Notes under the pieces: model-generated
What the model was told of the DNA's origin: nothing
The model's database searches: none
What the model saw: the letters and a program-made list of their open reading frames with translations, nothing else
Position numbers and translations under genes: made by a program
DNA from: Molossus alvarezi
Taxonomy: Eukaryota > Chordata > Mammalia > Chiroptera > Molossidae
Direction: 5' to 3'
DNA length: 64,000 nt
Assembly (NCBI GenBank): GCA_037176705.1
Contig: CM073905.1
Location: forward strand, 32,458,986-32,522,985
In this document: positions 9,291-20,184 of the stretch, piece by piece
Position numbering within the stretch: the first letter of the stretch is position 1
Layout of the letters: each line of letters starts with the position of its first letter

Positions 9291-10839
9291 CGAGACCTTG
9301 ATGTCCTTGCGGTGTAAAAATCCGACAGCATCTCTTACTTCCCAGCCTCGTTTGGAACCCGCCAGACCTCACTGGTCTTTGGTCGAGACCTCATTTCCCT
9401 GGGCCTCTGCCTAAGAAGCGTGCTCCAGGCAGCCCGGTGGAGTCCGCCTTTGGAAAAGCAACAATTTACAGCACCCAACAAGGCCTCATTGTTCCCCTCC
9501 GCCAGCAGCACGTGCTCTGCCTCGGACGCGCTGAGCTGCGCGGGCCACGCGCGCCGCCTTCTCTGTCTGCGCCGCTCGGACAGCGGGGCCGCCTGCCCCG
9601 GACACCCGATCCCCCCAACCCTCGATTCTAATCATGTTGTTTCTTAGACTTAGGCTCACCTATAAATCATTTTTAATGACAGTTTGAGAAGAAAGAAGTC
9701 GCAAAGCAAATTTTACATGACGTTCTCATCACCAGCGGCATTTAATATCCTAAATCAAATGCTTTATGGCGCTGCATCGCGGGCCTTCGGGGGAATGAAG
9801 GAAAGCTATTATTTTTTGCCTTTTGTGCACCTTTTGTGTGCTTGGGGTCACTCACTTCGGGGAATTCCGGGCTGTTATGCTTGGGGGTGGGGGTGGGGGG
9901 AGGTAGGATGCTCAGGGGTCCGGCAGGATTCTTGGGGGACTGCTACACAATGAGGCGGCCTGTGCGGGGTATCCAGAGCAGGTAACCTGAGAAAGTTATG
10001 AGAATATAAGCCAGGCGTGATCTGGGCTTCCTCGCCATCCACCTGAGGGGCCCCTTCCCTTGCAGGGAAGTCGATACAGTGAAAATCAAACCGAAGCGAC
10101 AGCAAATAAAAACACGCCCTGCCTCTCGCGCCCCCAGCCCCGGCAAGGCTCCAATTCCCTGCTGCCTGACAAATACCTTCGGAGCGTTTCCAGGGTGCCG
10201 GAACCCGAGCTCACACCGGTCAGTCCAGCTGTCGGTGCGATTCTCGACCGTGTTTCAGCACCGGCTGCGCACGGGGAGCGCCCGCGGGACCCTCTCAGGC
10301 TGCAGCCTGCGAGGAGCTCCGGCCCCTGGAGGCGCTCAGAACGGTGCCTGGCCGGGGTGTGCGCTCGGTGAATGGTTAGTGAGAGCATTACATGGCCCAG
10401 GAAGCACAGTCAGTGGTCAGACGAGTGCGCAAGACAAGCGTCGGCTTCCTCTGGCCCCTCTTTCTTTCCCGATGCCGTGGAAGGAGGGGCGGCTGCGGCA
10501 TCTCATCAAACTCACTGTGAGGTGCCGACCCCAGGAGCACCAGAGAGGCCTGGGTGGCCACGAGAAGACATCTGAAGGCTTAGTTCCTCTCCTGCCTTTG
10601 ATTGCCTAGGAGGGCGCGATGGGGAGACCTCTTCTTGCTTTGCATGTGGTCACTGCGGGCCAGGAGGAAGGGGGCTGGTCAAAGGGTGTCTGTCCCCTGC
10701 CCTCCTGTCCCCAGAGCAGGGTTAGAAGCAGCACATCATTAGCGGGGCTTCTGCCATGAGCTCAGAGTTCTTCACGCTTCAGCAGACCTAGCTTTCTCCA
10801 GCCCCAGGGTACAAGGCTCCGAGTAACTCCTGCATCTGA
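9291..10839. other. CpG-richer single-copy DNA
   Basis: About 1.5 kb with no transposon recognised. CpG-dense patches lie near 9500-9610 and 10230-10360. A G-run cluster lies at 9883-9905. An AT-balanced patch near 9630-9820 looks like constrained non-coding sequence. A 176-codon plus-strand open frame (10079-10609) has no domain. Confidence 0.5.
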
Positions 10840-11290
10840 GAGGCCTGGGAGCCGAATACCAGGCGTGGGGGGTGGACCACTGGGCACAGTGCCTGGGGCG
10901 TACCGAATGCTTAATACATAACGGCTTCCGGGTATCAGCCTTACTTTACAAGGGAGGAAACCGAGGCTCGGAGAAGGGAAGGGAGGAAGGTGGCTGTGGA
11001 TTGAGCCTGGGGAGGTGTGAGCACCCAGAACACGCCAGCTTCACCATCACAGTAAGGAGCTGATCCTGACACCGGGGCTGGGTAACTTCGGGTACGTTAG
11101 GTCCCCTCTCTGGAACTCAACTAATAATAAAACAATAAACTGAATCCTGTGAAATTGCCAATATCCGGCCTTAGCAATATGTGGCTCTAGCAATTTCATA
11201 GCTGCAACTGAATAAAAGGAATTTCTTCCTAGTGGCCATGCTAGGATGAAGATTTGTAAAAGCAGCACAGCACCGGGCACGTGGTGATCC
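10840..11290. repeat. probable L2/MIR remnants
   Basis: Near 10885-10975 the order CACAGTGCCTGGGGCGTACC ... TTACAAGGGAGGAAACCGAG suggests an L2 end next to antisense MIR. Near 11060-11290, GGGTAACTTCGGGTACG and CAGCACAGCACCGGGCACG suggest a plus-strand MIR. Both calls are weak. Confidence 0.35.
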
Positions 11291-11739
11291 CTCGACACCG
11301 GGAGTTAGTTCAGTCTCCATCTCCACGGCGTCCCTGGACACAGGAAGGAGTGAGGTGTAGTCGTGCTGGCGTTGGAAGCAAAGCCATATTCTCCACTCCC
11401 AGACTGTGTCCTGGGGCCCCATCCCCACCTCCTGGGCTTGGTGATACGGAATCAGCAATTTCCTCGACCCAGCCACCCGGGGAAATGATTGACCAGCTGC
11501 TCTTACACCCCTTCTCCACCCCAGGGCTAGCTCTACAAGCCCGAGCACCCTCCTTTGAACCAGAACTCTTCAATTATCGTTGGGGTCCCAGTGCCCTTTC
11601 TTTTCTTCTTGTCCGGGGGCAGCTGGGGGATGGGAGTGAGGGCAGGTATGCATTCCAGCCTGGGGCACAGCGGAGGGCAGGAGGCGCTCTGCGGAGTCTG
11701 TGCTGAGCAGAGCTTGGCTTCCCTGCTGCCCCTCAGAAG
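11291..11739. other. single-copy non-coding DNA
   Basis: Overlapping open frames on both strands show no domain. No repeat is recognised. Confidence 0.4.
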
Positions 11740-11907
11740 CATCTTCATCATCACCGTTATCACCTTCTTCACCATCCTTTTATCTTCATCAGCTATTGCT
11801 TCTGCTGCTTTTTCTTTTGCTCTCTCTTCTGTCCGTCCTCCTTCTCCTTCTTCCTCTCCTTCCCTTTCTTCTCTTCTTTTTCCTCCCCCCGCTCCTCCTT
11901 CTTCTTA
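11740..11907. repeat. polypyrimidine CTT/CTCCT tract
   Basis: About 165 bp of nearly pure pyrimidine on the plus strand, starting with ATC-rich units and becoming TTCTTCTCCTCC-like. It gives low-complexity open frames (Leu/Ser/Pro or Arg/Gly) that should not be read as genes. It can form triplex DNA in principle. Confidence 0.85.
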
Positions 11908-12614
11908 GACAGTGCCACTGTACTCCACATTCCCTTCTGCTTTCTGTTCCCATCTTTCCTTCCTGGGTCTTTGTTCTACTGGGGGTTTGGGGTCCCCCCA
12001 TTTCCATCATGATTGAGCAACATTAAGTGTTTCTGACTTTTCCTAACCTTGCTACCCTTCACTGCTGACCCCCTACACCACAAAACCTACCCATCCTGGG
12101 TCCAATGGGATCAGTGGTATCTCGTGGATCAGAAGAAATTGGGGACTGATGGAAGCCCCCAGTTAGTGAGCTCAAACCTCAAACCTGGGGCTAGGCAGGC
12201 ATAGCCTTAGCGCAGATGTGAACCAATGCTGGGGTCCTCAACAGGTGAGGGGTACACTGAATCACAGATTGAAACAGTGTGGAAGAGAATCCCCGCTCTC
12301 ATCAGCACTGTTCCAACAAAGCCAAGCCAGGGAAGACTCCAGAACTTGGACAACTGTAAAGGTGTCTACCTTGCTCACACCCTTAACCGCCAATTGCCCC
12401 AATCAATAGCTATTGGCTTTCAGAAGGCCCATACCTATCATGGCCATAATTGATTCAATCAGCATGATCCCAATCTGGGCCAATCAGAGTGCCTTTGCAA
12501 GGAAATTGGAACAGGCACAGCAGGAGAAAGTTGATGTTCCTGTAAGCTTGAGACTGTAGCATGTGGACTTATGAATACTGGGGAGCTAATGTTCACTCGC
12601 CAGATGAACTGGAA
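11908..12614. other. single-copy DNA, possible old MER remnant
   Basis: Near 12440-12560 the order ATTGATTCAATCAGCATG ... TGGGCCAATCAGAGTGCC resembles an ancient LTR/MER-type repeat. I cannot name the family. The remainder shows nothing. Confidence 0.3.
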
Positions 12615-13003
12615 ATGTGAGATGATGTGATGATGGTGGTCGCGGTGATGATGGTGATGATGATGGTGGTGGTGATGATGGTGATGGTGGTGATGATGAT
12701 TATGATGGTGGTGGTGGTGATGGTGATGGTGGTGGTGGTGGTGATGATGATGGTGGTGGTGATAATGATGGTGGTGGTGGTGATGATGGTGATGTAGTGA
12801 TGATGATGGTGATGATATTGGTGGTGATGATGATGGTGGTGGTGGTGGTGATGATGGTGGTGGTTGTGATGACAATGGTGATGATGTTGGTGGAGGAGAT
12901 GATGATGATGGTGGTTATGATGATGTTGCTGGTGGTAGTGATAGTGATGGTGGTGATGATGGTGGTGGTGGTGGTGGTGATGATGGTGGTGGTGGTGGTG
13001 ATG
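12615..13003. repeat. (GATGGT)n-type expanded array
   Basis: About 385 bp of mixed GATG, GTG and GAT trinucleotide units, interrupted but never leaving the pattern. On the minus strand all three frames are largely open and read poly-His, Ser/Pro or Ile/Thr. These are repeat artefacts, not genes. The array abuts a MIR-like ATTGAGCACTTACTCC at 13019, a common seed for such arrays. Confidence 0.97.
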
Positions 13004-13011
13004 ACAGCCAA

Positions 13012-13085
13012 GACATATTGAGCACTTACTCCTTGTCAGCCACTTGAGTGGTTTACATACAGTGGGTTCCATGAGATACCCCATT
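13012..13085 (-). repeat. MIR fragment next to the array
   Basis: AGACATATTGAGCACTTACT, CTTGTCAGCCACTTGAG and GTTTACATACAGTGG match antisense MIR 3' sequence. Confidence 0.5.
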
Positions 13086-14149
13086 CTCATTTTTCTTGAG
13101 CTTCAATTGATTTTTATTCTTTTCAATCAGCTGAATGCTGACAGAGTTACTGAACTTCTGTAGAGAGGCAGTGATTCCTTCCAATAGAGTATGTGGTGAT
13201 TTTTTTATAAGTGACTTTGAACCATGGCCAGGATTGAGGCAAGACAAATGAGACACCTAAGCACATAATTTAAGGAAGCAGTTACTTCCAGGGTCATGCA
13301 AGCGAGGGGTTGGCACTTGCACAGATCTGAGAGGGAATGCCTCTTTAAATCTCACACCCTATGCTCCTGACTTCTCTCATGTACTTTCAGACCTACTTTA
13401 AACAACTCCATTTCCTTTTCTGTCCCATTTTCCCCAATTATAAAGTGAATAAATCATATCCAGGATAACAGAGAGCCATTTTGGGTGTGCTATTCTGACT
13501 CTGGCAAATAAATGACACACTAACTACAAGCCCCACGTCCTGCGTCTGTAGCAGACATCACTAATCGATCAAACTCTTCCTGCTGAGCTTAGAACACGTC
13601 CTCAGAATCCAACTCCACACAGAGACATGAGGATCTACTGCCAAAGGCCTAGAGTTGCCAAATAAGGCAAAACCTTTCTGAGAGCGAGAGCTGGGTACTC
13701 ATCTCTCTCTGTCTTTCTGGCACTTAGCGTGGTACCTGATATAGATGAAGCTCTGCATAGATTTTCCAATCAAACTGAAATCTGACCAAGAATGTGCATG
13801 GAGAATGACCTGCCTAGGCAGTTACTGTTCATGTGACTACACACACAAATATGCACTCAAAGGTGCACAAACAATGCATCATGGCTGACAGGTAAACCGG
13901 GGCCACACCGTACCCCAAACAATAAAAAGCTCTGATTCCTCCAACTCCCATAAACTTCAATATAGTAATTGAAACTTTAAACAAGAAGACTCCGGAAGTC
14001 CTAGAAGTTCTGGGATTTGTCATCAAAATTACCTAAAATTTTTCAATATCAAATATCAAGGTCATTAAAAGGGGGGAGGGGAAAGGAGGGAGTTTGATGC
14101 CATGATTTGCTGGTGCCCAAGCATGTTTCAAGGCCATTGTGAGGATCGT
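13086..14149. other. single-copy non-coding DNA
   Basis: Near 13700-13770, TCTTTCTGGCACTTAGCGTG and GGTACCTGATATAG hint at an L2 end. AT content rises after 13900. No gene is recognised. Confidence 0.4.
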
Positions 14150-14676
14150 GTCACACTGCACACGATCTCATAAGCACAGGAATGTGGACATGTACACGTA
14201 TAAACATACATACCCCCACACATGCACAGACATCCACACTGACGCACTGAGACTTGCACACACAGTCCCCATACATTGTTCATATATATACAGTACATAT
14301 GCATGAGCACACACACCCTAAACATGCATGCACGTGTCCCCATATATGCACACGACAAAGCATACAGAACCAAAAAATGCACAAGTTGGCACTCACATCC
14401 ACCCGAAGATCCATTCACCGACACAGATATGCAAGCACACCCTGTAGGTCCCCACCCGAGTGTCTTTGTACACATGTGTGCATGCAGGCACACTCCCACC
14501 CACATAGACCGCCAGTTGTACATGCGTGTGCATCTGCACACACAGGCCCAGTCCTGAGTCCTCACATGTGTTCTGCCACATGCCCCATTTTTCACCCACA
14601 CCCACGTTTATACACATAGGTATGTAGACACACATTCTCCTGTAGTCCCTCCCTGCCTCTCTCTCCTTCTCTCTTG

Positions 14677-14705
<29 letters not shown>
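14150..14705. repeat. degenerate CA-rich field with (CA)n core
   Basis: From about 14150 to 14640 the sequence is packed with ACACA, CATGCA and TGCACA motifs without a fixed period. A perfect CA run follows at 14677-14705. Open frames across it are rich in His, Thr, Cys and Val because of the repeat. Confidence 0.8.
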
Positions 14706-14709
<4 letters not shown>

Positions 14710-15653
14710 CCAGCCCTCTACCACCAGCCTCGGCAGGGCCGCCCCTCTGCAGGCCTGAGCTGTCAGGGAGCCTGGTCAGGATCATCAGCGCAGCTCGACA
14801 GTGATAACAATTTCCAGAGCCAACAGGAGGGAGCCTAATCCACAGTGAAAAGCTGACAGGGCCGGCGCCTCGGCGTGTTCCCCGCCAGCTCCTTCTAACT
14901 CAGCCCGGCGCAGGGAGGTGGCTGGCTCTCTGTGCCCTCCAGCCATGTCATCTCCTCTCTAATGATGCCAACGTTTTGACAAAGCTGAGCAACACAGCCG
15001 GTAGGTGTGAAGTTGGAATTAATTTTCTTTTGGAAGGTCAAGTGCATTCATGAGCTTCTGGCTGGCTTGTTTCTCTGGTCTTCCTTTGCTCCTTTTTGCA
15101 GGAGGGAGAGTTAACAAAAGGAGAAGGGAACACTCTTTCCTACAGCCGTGTGCTCCTTTCTGTCACCCACCCTTCAGAAGACTTGGCCTCTTTCCCAGAA
15201 GCTCCACAGACCCCCGTGGGCAGACAGACGGGCTCAGAGAGGCATTGCCCAAGAGCCCCCACTTCCCCACTGCACTTGGAGAGTCTGCGCATTAGACCTG
15301 CCTCGAGGGACCGGGGGATAAGTAAAGAATAAAATATGTACCTCCGCCTGTAAGGAGTTTAAATAGATACAAATTTACAAAAAAGCAATGGGTTTTATGG
15401 TACAGGCCACTCTGATAAGCAGTGACTGGCTGGAGCCTGGACTGGGGTCAGAAAGCAAGGAGCAAGGGAGGCATCATCAGACTCAGTGGGCTGGAGGATC
15501 ACCATCGATTAGTAATGTCTGCCTTGGACATCGCCGTAGGCAGTTGACTCATCAATAAAGCTATTTTTTTTTAAAAAAAAAACACCTATAATTCAGCAGC
15601 TTAAAAATAAATAGGAAACTCAGTGTATTTAAGTATATTTAAAACGAGAATAG
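14706..15653. other. single-copy DNA, candidate constrained element
   Basis: The stretch near 14770-15060 has balanced composition, AATTAATTTTC and ATGATGCC-type blocks, and no repeat identity, which is the look of a conserved enhancer. Near 15330-15500 an AT-rich part may be an L2 remnant. An A/T run lies at 15566-15583. Confidence 0.4.
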
Positions 15654-15897
15654 TCCTGGCTGATTTTGGTCAGTGGTTAGAGCGTCGGCCCCACAGACCA
15701 GAGTTGCGGGTTCGATTCTGATCAAGGGCACGTGCCTCCGTTGCGGTTCATCCCTGGCCCTGGTTGGGGTCAAGTGGGAGGCAATCAATGGTTGTGTCTC
15801 GCTCACATTGATGTTTCTCTTTCTCTTTCTCCCTCCCTTCCTCCCACTCTATCTGAAAATCAATGGGAAAATATTCTCGGGTGAGAATTTAAAAAAA
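15654..15897 (+). repeat. VES SINE, hairpin-tail class
   Basis: Head GGTCAGTGGTTAGAGCGTCG and GGGTTCGATTCTGATC, CT-rich block, then AAAATATTCTCGGGTGAGAAT and an A tail. Its tail hairpin carries a paired change (TTCTC/GAGAA instead of TCCTC/GAGGA). The target duplication is not clear. Confidence 0.9.
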
Positions 15898-16365
15898 CAC
15901 GCTAAGAATAAAGAGTCCATAGGAAACCGAAACTACACATAAAGCAGGAATTGTAACTCAGATGCCACCAGGAGCCTGGAAGGGGACATAGAACTAGTAT
16001 GGCCCAGAAGGGGCCTCTGCCAAGCTGCTGAGCTGGTTCTCGTTTAAGGAGAGCAGCTGCTACTTCCTCACCCAGGTCCTCCGGAGAAGGTGGGCTGGAT
16101 AGTATCACCCCTGCGATTTGTTTTTCAAGAGAAATCAGAATCGGGATTATTTTTTTCAGTGTGAAATTTCATGATTTTTACTGTGGCCCCAAATTCCTTA
16201 TTAAAAGAAAAAAGGATTCTGTAGGCCCCCAGTGATCTCAGATGTGTCCAGAGGTCAGTTTGGGCCTCTGGGAGAAAGGCCTGGAGGTGGTGTTCGGTCC
16301 AGTCCATCTGTGTCCCCGCCAGACTTCACACTCATTGAGGGCAAAGCGGACACGCGCAAGGGAGA
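15898..16365. other. single-copy non-coding DNA
   Basis: No repeat family or gene signature is recognised. Confidence 0.4.
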
Positions 16366-16410
16366 GAGAGAGAGTGTGTGGGTGTGTGTGCGTGTGCACG
16401 CACCTGCATA
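16358..16410. repeat. GA/GT dinucleotide repeat
   Basis: GAGAGAGAGAG passes into an imperfect GTGTGTGGGTGTGTGTGCG tract. Confidence 0.8.
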
Positions 16411-16619
16411 CTCATCACTCTGCACTCTGCACCTGCACACCTAGTCACACTCACACTCAATAACTACCGGCTCAGTGAACAGGCCAAAGGGTCAATCCCA
16501 CCCTCGCTCCTAGAAAGCCATTTCAAAGTGCCCAAATGTTTCCCAGCTTCTAATGACGCATTGCCCTCTCTTCTTTAATTCTTGGAGATGAATATCATTT
16601 CCTCTGGTTCTACCTTCCC

Positions 16620-16765
16620 TGATATGGATTCAAATCCCAATTCTACCTCTTCCTAGCTGTGTGACTTGAGGCAAGTCACTTCACCTCTCTGAGCCTCAGT
16701 TTCCTCACCTGTGAAGTAGGGCTAAGAAGAGTATCTACCTCGCAAAGCTGTTGTGAGGCTTCAAT
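16620..16765 (+). repeat. MIR fragment, well preserved
   Basis: GGATTCAAATCCCAATTCTA, CTAGCTGTGTGACTTGAGGC, CTGAGCCTCAGTTTCCTCAC and GTTGTGAGGCTTCAAT follow the MIR consensus closely. Confidence 0.92.
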
Positions 16766-18096
16766 CGGGAGCCCCTGCGATTTCTCTTGTGACTCGGGAG
16801 AATTTGGAGAATGAAAAAGGACACTCAAGAATTGCTCTGGGACATTGAGTGTTAGCTCGGGTTGTCCCAAGCAACCCGGCTCCCCGGTCACCCCGTGGTG
16901 AATCGCACGTCACACAAACACGTAGGAGGGTGCCTGGCGGTGAGGGCTCAAGCTGTGAGCTGATACCGTGAGAAACCACCAGCACCCCCCTTTCTGCTCT
17001 GTGACAGGGGGTGTTCGAGGTTCTCAGTTCTCCCCCCTCACCTTTCGTTAAGCACCTACTCAGAGGAGGTACAGCAGCTGGGTCACACGTTGAAAGGTGC
17101 TCATGATTTGACCAGGCGACATGTGTCAAGATGGAAAAGGGGACTTTCAGACAAGGAGAGGAGCTTACCTCAAAGTGTCCAGTTGCTGGGCTATTGGTCA
17201 TGACCTGGCTGGACCCAGGTCCTCAAGGGCAGCGGGTCAAAGGGTTCATGCGTCTGAGAAATCAAGTCTGAAAGATGGTGTGCGTGGGCTTGGGACACAT
17301 TTCTTATCTGTGACATCATCCGTAAAAGATCAGCCTAAAGAGGCTTGTGCACCAAGACACCAACGTGGAAACAACTCATTTCCCTGGGAAGAATCTCAAA
17401 GACCAGTGACCCCGTTGCCAGATCATATTTTAAAAGGATGTTGTAAAATTCCCTTATTAAAAAAAGAGGACGGAGATAGCCACCACCACTTTCTTTTTAT
17501 TGCTCTTCTGGAATGTCACGGGTAGAGAAAACAAAATTTACAAAAAAGGGGGGAAGCCTTCTTTCTAATCTGGGAAAACTCGGTGGGATTTAACTGAGAT
17601 AAAGTTCCCGTCTCCCATCTCAGCGACCCGCCAGCAACCGCCTCTCAAGTGTGACATTTGTTCGTGTCCATCCTCCGCATGCCGTTCATCTGTTCTCGTC
17701 TCCCAGACAGGAAGACACTGACGGGGCAGATGTGCCGCTCACTCACGATCAGAAACAGCCGGGTGCCACTAGGACCGTCTGACTTGTTTTCTTCCAGCTC
17801 ATGGCTTTCTCAGAAAGATGCCTGCCCAGGAATCTGCAGCCCTCCCCTTACCTCTCCAGTAGCCGCCTCCCACCGCTGTCTTCTCAGTCACACCCCTTTT
17901 CTCTTTGCTGATTGCAGCCCGGATCACCTTGTGCTGTATCATGGCTCATTTCATTTTTCCGTTCGCGGCTCCTTGGCCGCAAGTGTTTCGTCAGCACGTA
18001 CTGAGTCCCAGACGTAGTGCAGGCGCAGGGCGAGGGCCGCGAGCGAGCTCAGCCGCGATCCTGTGGAATGGATGTTCTCAGCCAGGCAGTTGCTCT
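16766..18096. other. single-copy non-coding DNA
   Basis: A 1.3-kb interval without recognised repeats. CpG density rises near 17940-18060. Open frames of up to about 145 codons occur on both strands without domains. Confidence 0.45.
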
Positions 18097-18240
18097 TACA
18101 TGTAGTGCGTCAGAATCGCTGGAAAAGCTGGTTCGAACTACAGACCCCTCCCCCCGGCGCTTCGGATTCAGTCTGTCTGTCTGGTAAAGTGTTCGGAGCA
18201 AATTTCAGAAACGCTCCCTGGGTGGTTCTGAAGAGCACCT
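18097..18240 (+). mobile_element. MER5-like hAT non-autonomous fragment
   Basis: GTGCGTCAGAATCGCTGGAA, then GACCCCTCCCCCCGGCG, TCGGATTCAGTCTGTCTG and CAAATTTCAGAAACGCTCC follow the MER5A order (CATCAGAATCACCTGG ... TCTGATTCAGTAGG). Terminal inverted repeats are lost. Confidence 0.6.
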
Positions 18241-18261
18241 CTAATGAATAACCCCCGGAAG

Positions 18262-18375
18262 GTTCGGGACCCGAAATACCTAGGTTCCAATTCTGACATC
18301 GCCCTGGCTCGCGGTGTGACCTTCGGCCAGTAGTTTCACCTCTCGGAACCTCTGTTTTTCTGTCTGGCACGTGCC
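18262..18375 (+). repeat. MIR fragment
   Basis: TAGGTTCCAATTCTGACATC, GGTGTGACCTTCGGCC and CTCGGAACCTCTGTTTTTCT match MIR in order. Confidence 0.75.
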
Positions 18376-18958
18376 GTTCTGTCTTAGTCTGAAGACTTGA
18401 CAAGCGCCATGTGGGAAGGTGCCTGCCGCGGTCCTGGCATGTATTCACCACCAGGGAAAGGTGACTCTTCTTCTCTCCTCCCATCAGGAAAAAGGGAGAC
18501 AGCCCTTTCCTCCCTCCGGCCTCGCCCCCTTTGCCCCAGAGCCCAGGAGAGCTGCGGGGAGCTCCTTTGGAAGGGACCTCCTTTTTTGGCAGCCAACTTT
18601 GGAATTCTCAGCTATCATTTGGAACTCAGAGTTCACGAATTCATGATGGATGAGCAGGGACTATAAACACCTCGTTTATAGTGGAATTGGGAAGGAGGAC
18701 CAGCCAACATCCGGGACCTTAAAGCGGAACTAGTCCACGCTCTCATATGAATGACAGGGGGCACACAAGGAAGCCACGCCAACCATGCCGCCAAGTTGTT
18801 TGCCCTGCTTGAAAACGCGAAGTGTGGGCCATGGCCAGCCTGTTGGGTTTGTTGTCATGTGAACAGATTTCTGCAAGGTAGTTCTCACATTGCTCTCCAA
18901 GAGCCTAAGCAATCCATGAAATAGGAAAAGGCAGGGCTCTGGATTGTACGGTTCAAGA
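18376..18958. other. single-copy non-coding DNA
   Basis: No repeat or gene is recognised. Confidence 0.4.
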
Positions 18959-18968
18959 TGCTCTCCTG

Positions 18969-19219
18969 GCCCTGGCCGGTTTGGCTCAGCGGTTAGAGTG
19001 TTGGCCTGCAGTCCAGAGAGACCCGGGTTCGGTTCCCGCTAAGGGCACGTACCTCGGTTGCAGTTTGTCCCCAATCCTGGTTGGGTTGTGTGGGAGGCAG
19101 CCACTCGATGTGTCCCTTTCATGTCGATGTCTCTCTCTCTCTCTCTCTCTCCCCTCCCTCCCACTCTATCTGAACAAAAAATGGAAAAATGTCCTCAGGT
19201 GAGGATAAAGAAAAAAAGC
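18969..19219 (+). repeat. VES SINE, hairpin-tail class
   Basis: Full element beginning GCCCTGGCCGGTTTGGCTCA, with CT repeats near 19131-19152 and tail TCCTCAGGTGAGGAT before A residues. A perfect 10-bp target duplication, TGCTCTCCTG, lies at 18959-18968 and 19220-19229. Confidence 0.97.
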
Positions 19220-19284
19220 TGCTCTCCTGATGAGCCCAGGGTGGACGTCCACATCGGCCTTGGCGGGGAGATAATAAAATAGCC

Positions 19285-19640
19285 ATCATTGTGAATGTCC
19301 ACTGAGTGCAGGCAACAGACAAAGTGCTTTCCATGTTCTGCTCGATGCACACAATGAGCCTATGGAGAAGGTACTATGAGCATCCCGGTTCTGCAGGTAG
19401 GGAAACAGGCTGGAATTTCAAAGCTGATATGAGTGAGGAAGCAATGGAGAAATACTTGGCAGATAAGCGTCTTTCCAGACCTTATTAGTTGTGCAGCCTC
19501 ACGCAAGTTCCTAACTCTTTTAGAGCCTCAACTCTCTCTTTTATAAACTGGGGCTCACCCCCATTTTACAGCAGATGAAGTTGAAGCCCAAGGTCACAAG
19601 CTAATAGATGGTGGGGGCAGGACTCATCCCGGGGTCTTGG
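19285..19640. repeat. cluster of MIR fragments
   Basis: About 19285-19420 is antisense MIR (TGCAGGTAGGGAAACAGGC). About 19485-19560 is sense MIR (TTAGTTGTGCAGCCTCACGC). About 19558-19640 is antisense again (CCATTTTACAGCAGATGAAG, CAAGGTCACAAGCTAATAG). The alternating orientations mean independent insertions or a rearrangement. Confidence 0.6.
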
Positions 19641-19648
19641 ATTTGGTG

Positions 19649-20080
19649 CCATTGCTTATTACTGTGTAACGAAGAACTCCAGGACTTCGTGGTTTAGAGC
19701 AGCCATTGCGTTTCGCCCGAGTCTGTAGGACGCGGATCTGGACAAGGCTCAGCAGGGGGGTTCGCCTGTGGTCCATGCGGAGTTAGCTGAGAACCCACGC
19801 CCAAGGCAGCTTTTTACTCACACGCGTTCCTTCTTCTCCATGGGCAGCCCATCCTCCAAGGCTCCTTCCTGTGGCTTGGGATCCTCACAACGAGGTGATG
19901 TAAAGTAGTTGTACATGGTAATTGGCTTGCTCCAAAATGCATGTCCTGAGGCGGGAAATAGAAGCGTCCCTTCCACCATGATCTATTGGACAAAGCATTG
20001 CAGACCACCCCCCTCTCCTGATTCGAGGGGAGGGGCCCTAGATTCCACGGCTCAGTGGACGGGGTGTCAGAGAAAAGGCA
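19649..20080 (-). mobile_element. MLT1-type MaLR LTR
   Basis: The plus strand reads TTATTACTGTGTAACGAAGA, CTTCGTGGTTTAGAGCAGCC, later CCATGATCTATTGGACAAAG and GAGGGGAGGGGCCCTAGATT, the antisense order of an MLT1 family LTR. It is solitary and diverged, with no coding remnant. Confidence 0.65.
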
Positions 20081-20184
20081 ACTATCTTTAATCTGTCTCC
20101 CTGATACATAATGAGACTCCAATAAATCATAGCTTTTACGTAGAAAAAAATCTATAAAATGCAGCAGCTCCTACCCCCCCGCCC

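Noticed and set aside
9500..9610. CpG-island promoter
   Set aside because: The CpG-rich patch is only about 110 bp, and no transcription start or first-exon signal is visible.
11700..12026. Leu/Ser/Pro-rich plus-strand frame resembling a membrane protein
   Set aside because: The hydrophobic run is a product of the CTT/CTC polypyrimidine tract.
12459..13090. Minus-strand frames encoding long His and Ile/Thr runs
   Set aside because: They are translations of the GATGGT array in its three frames, with no unique coding sequence outside it.
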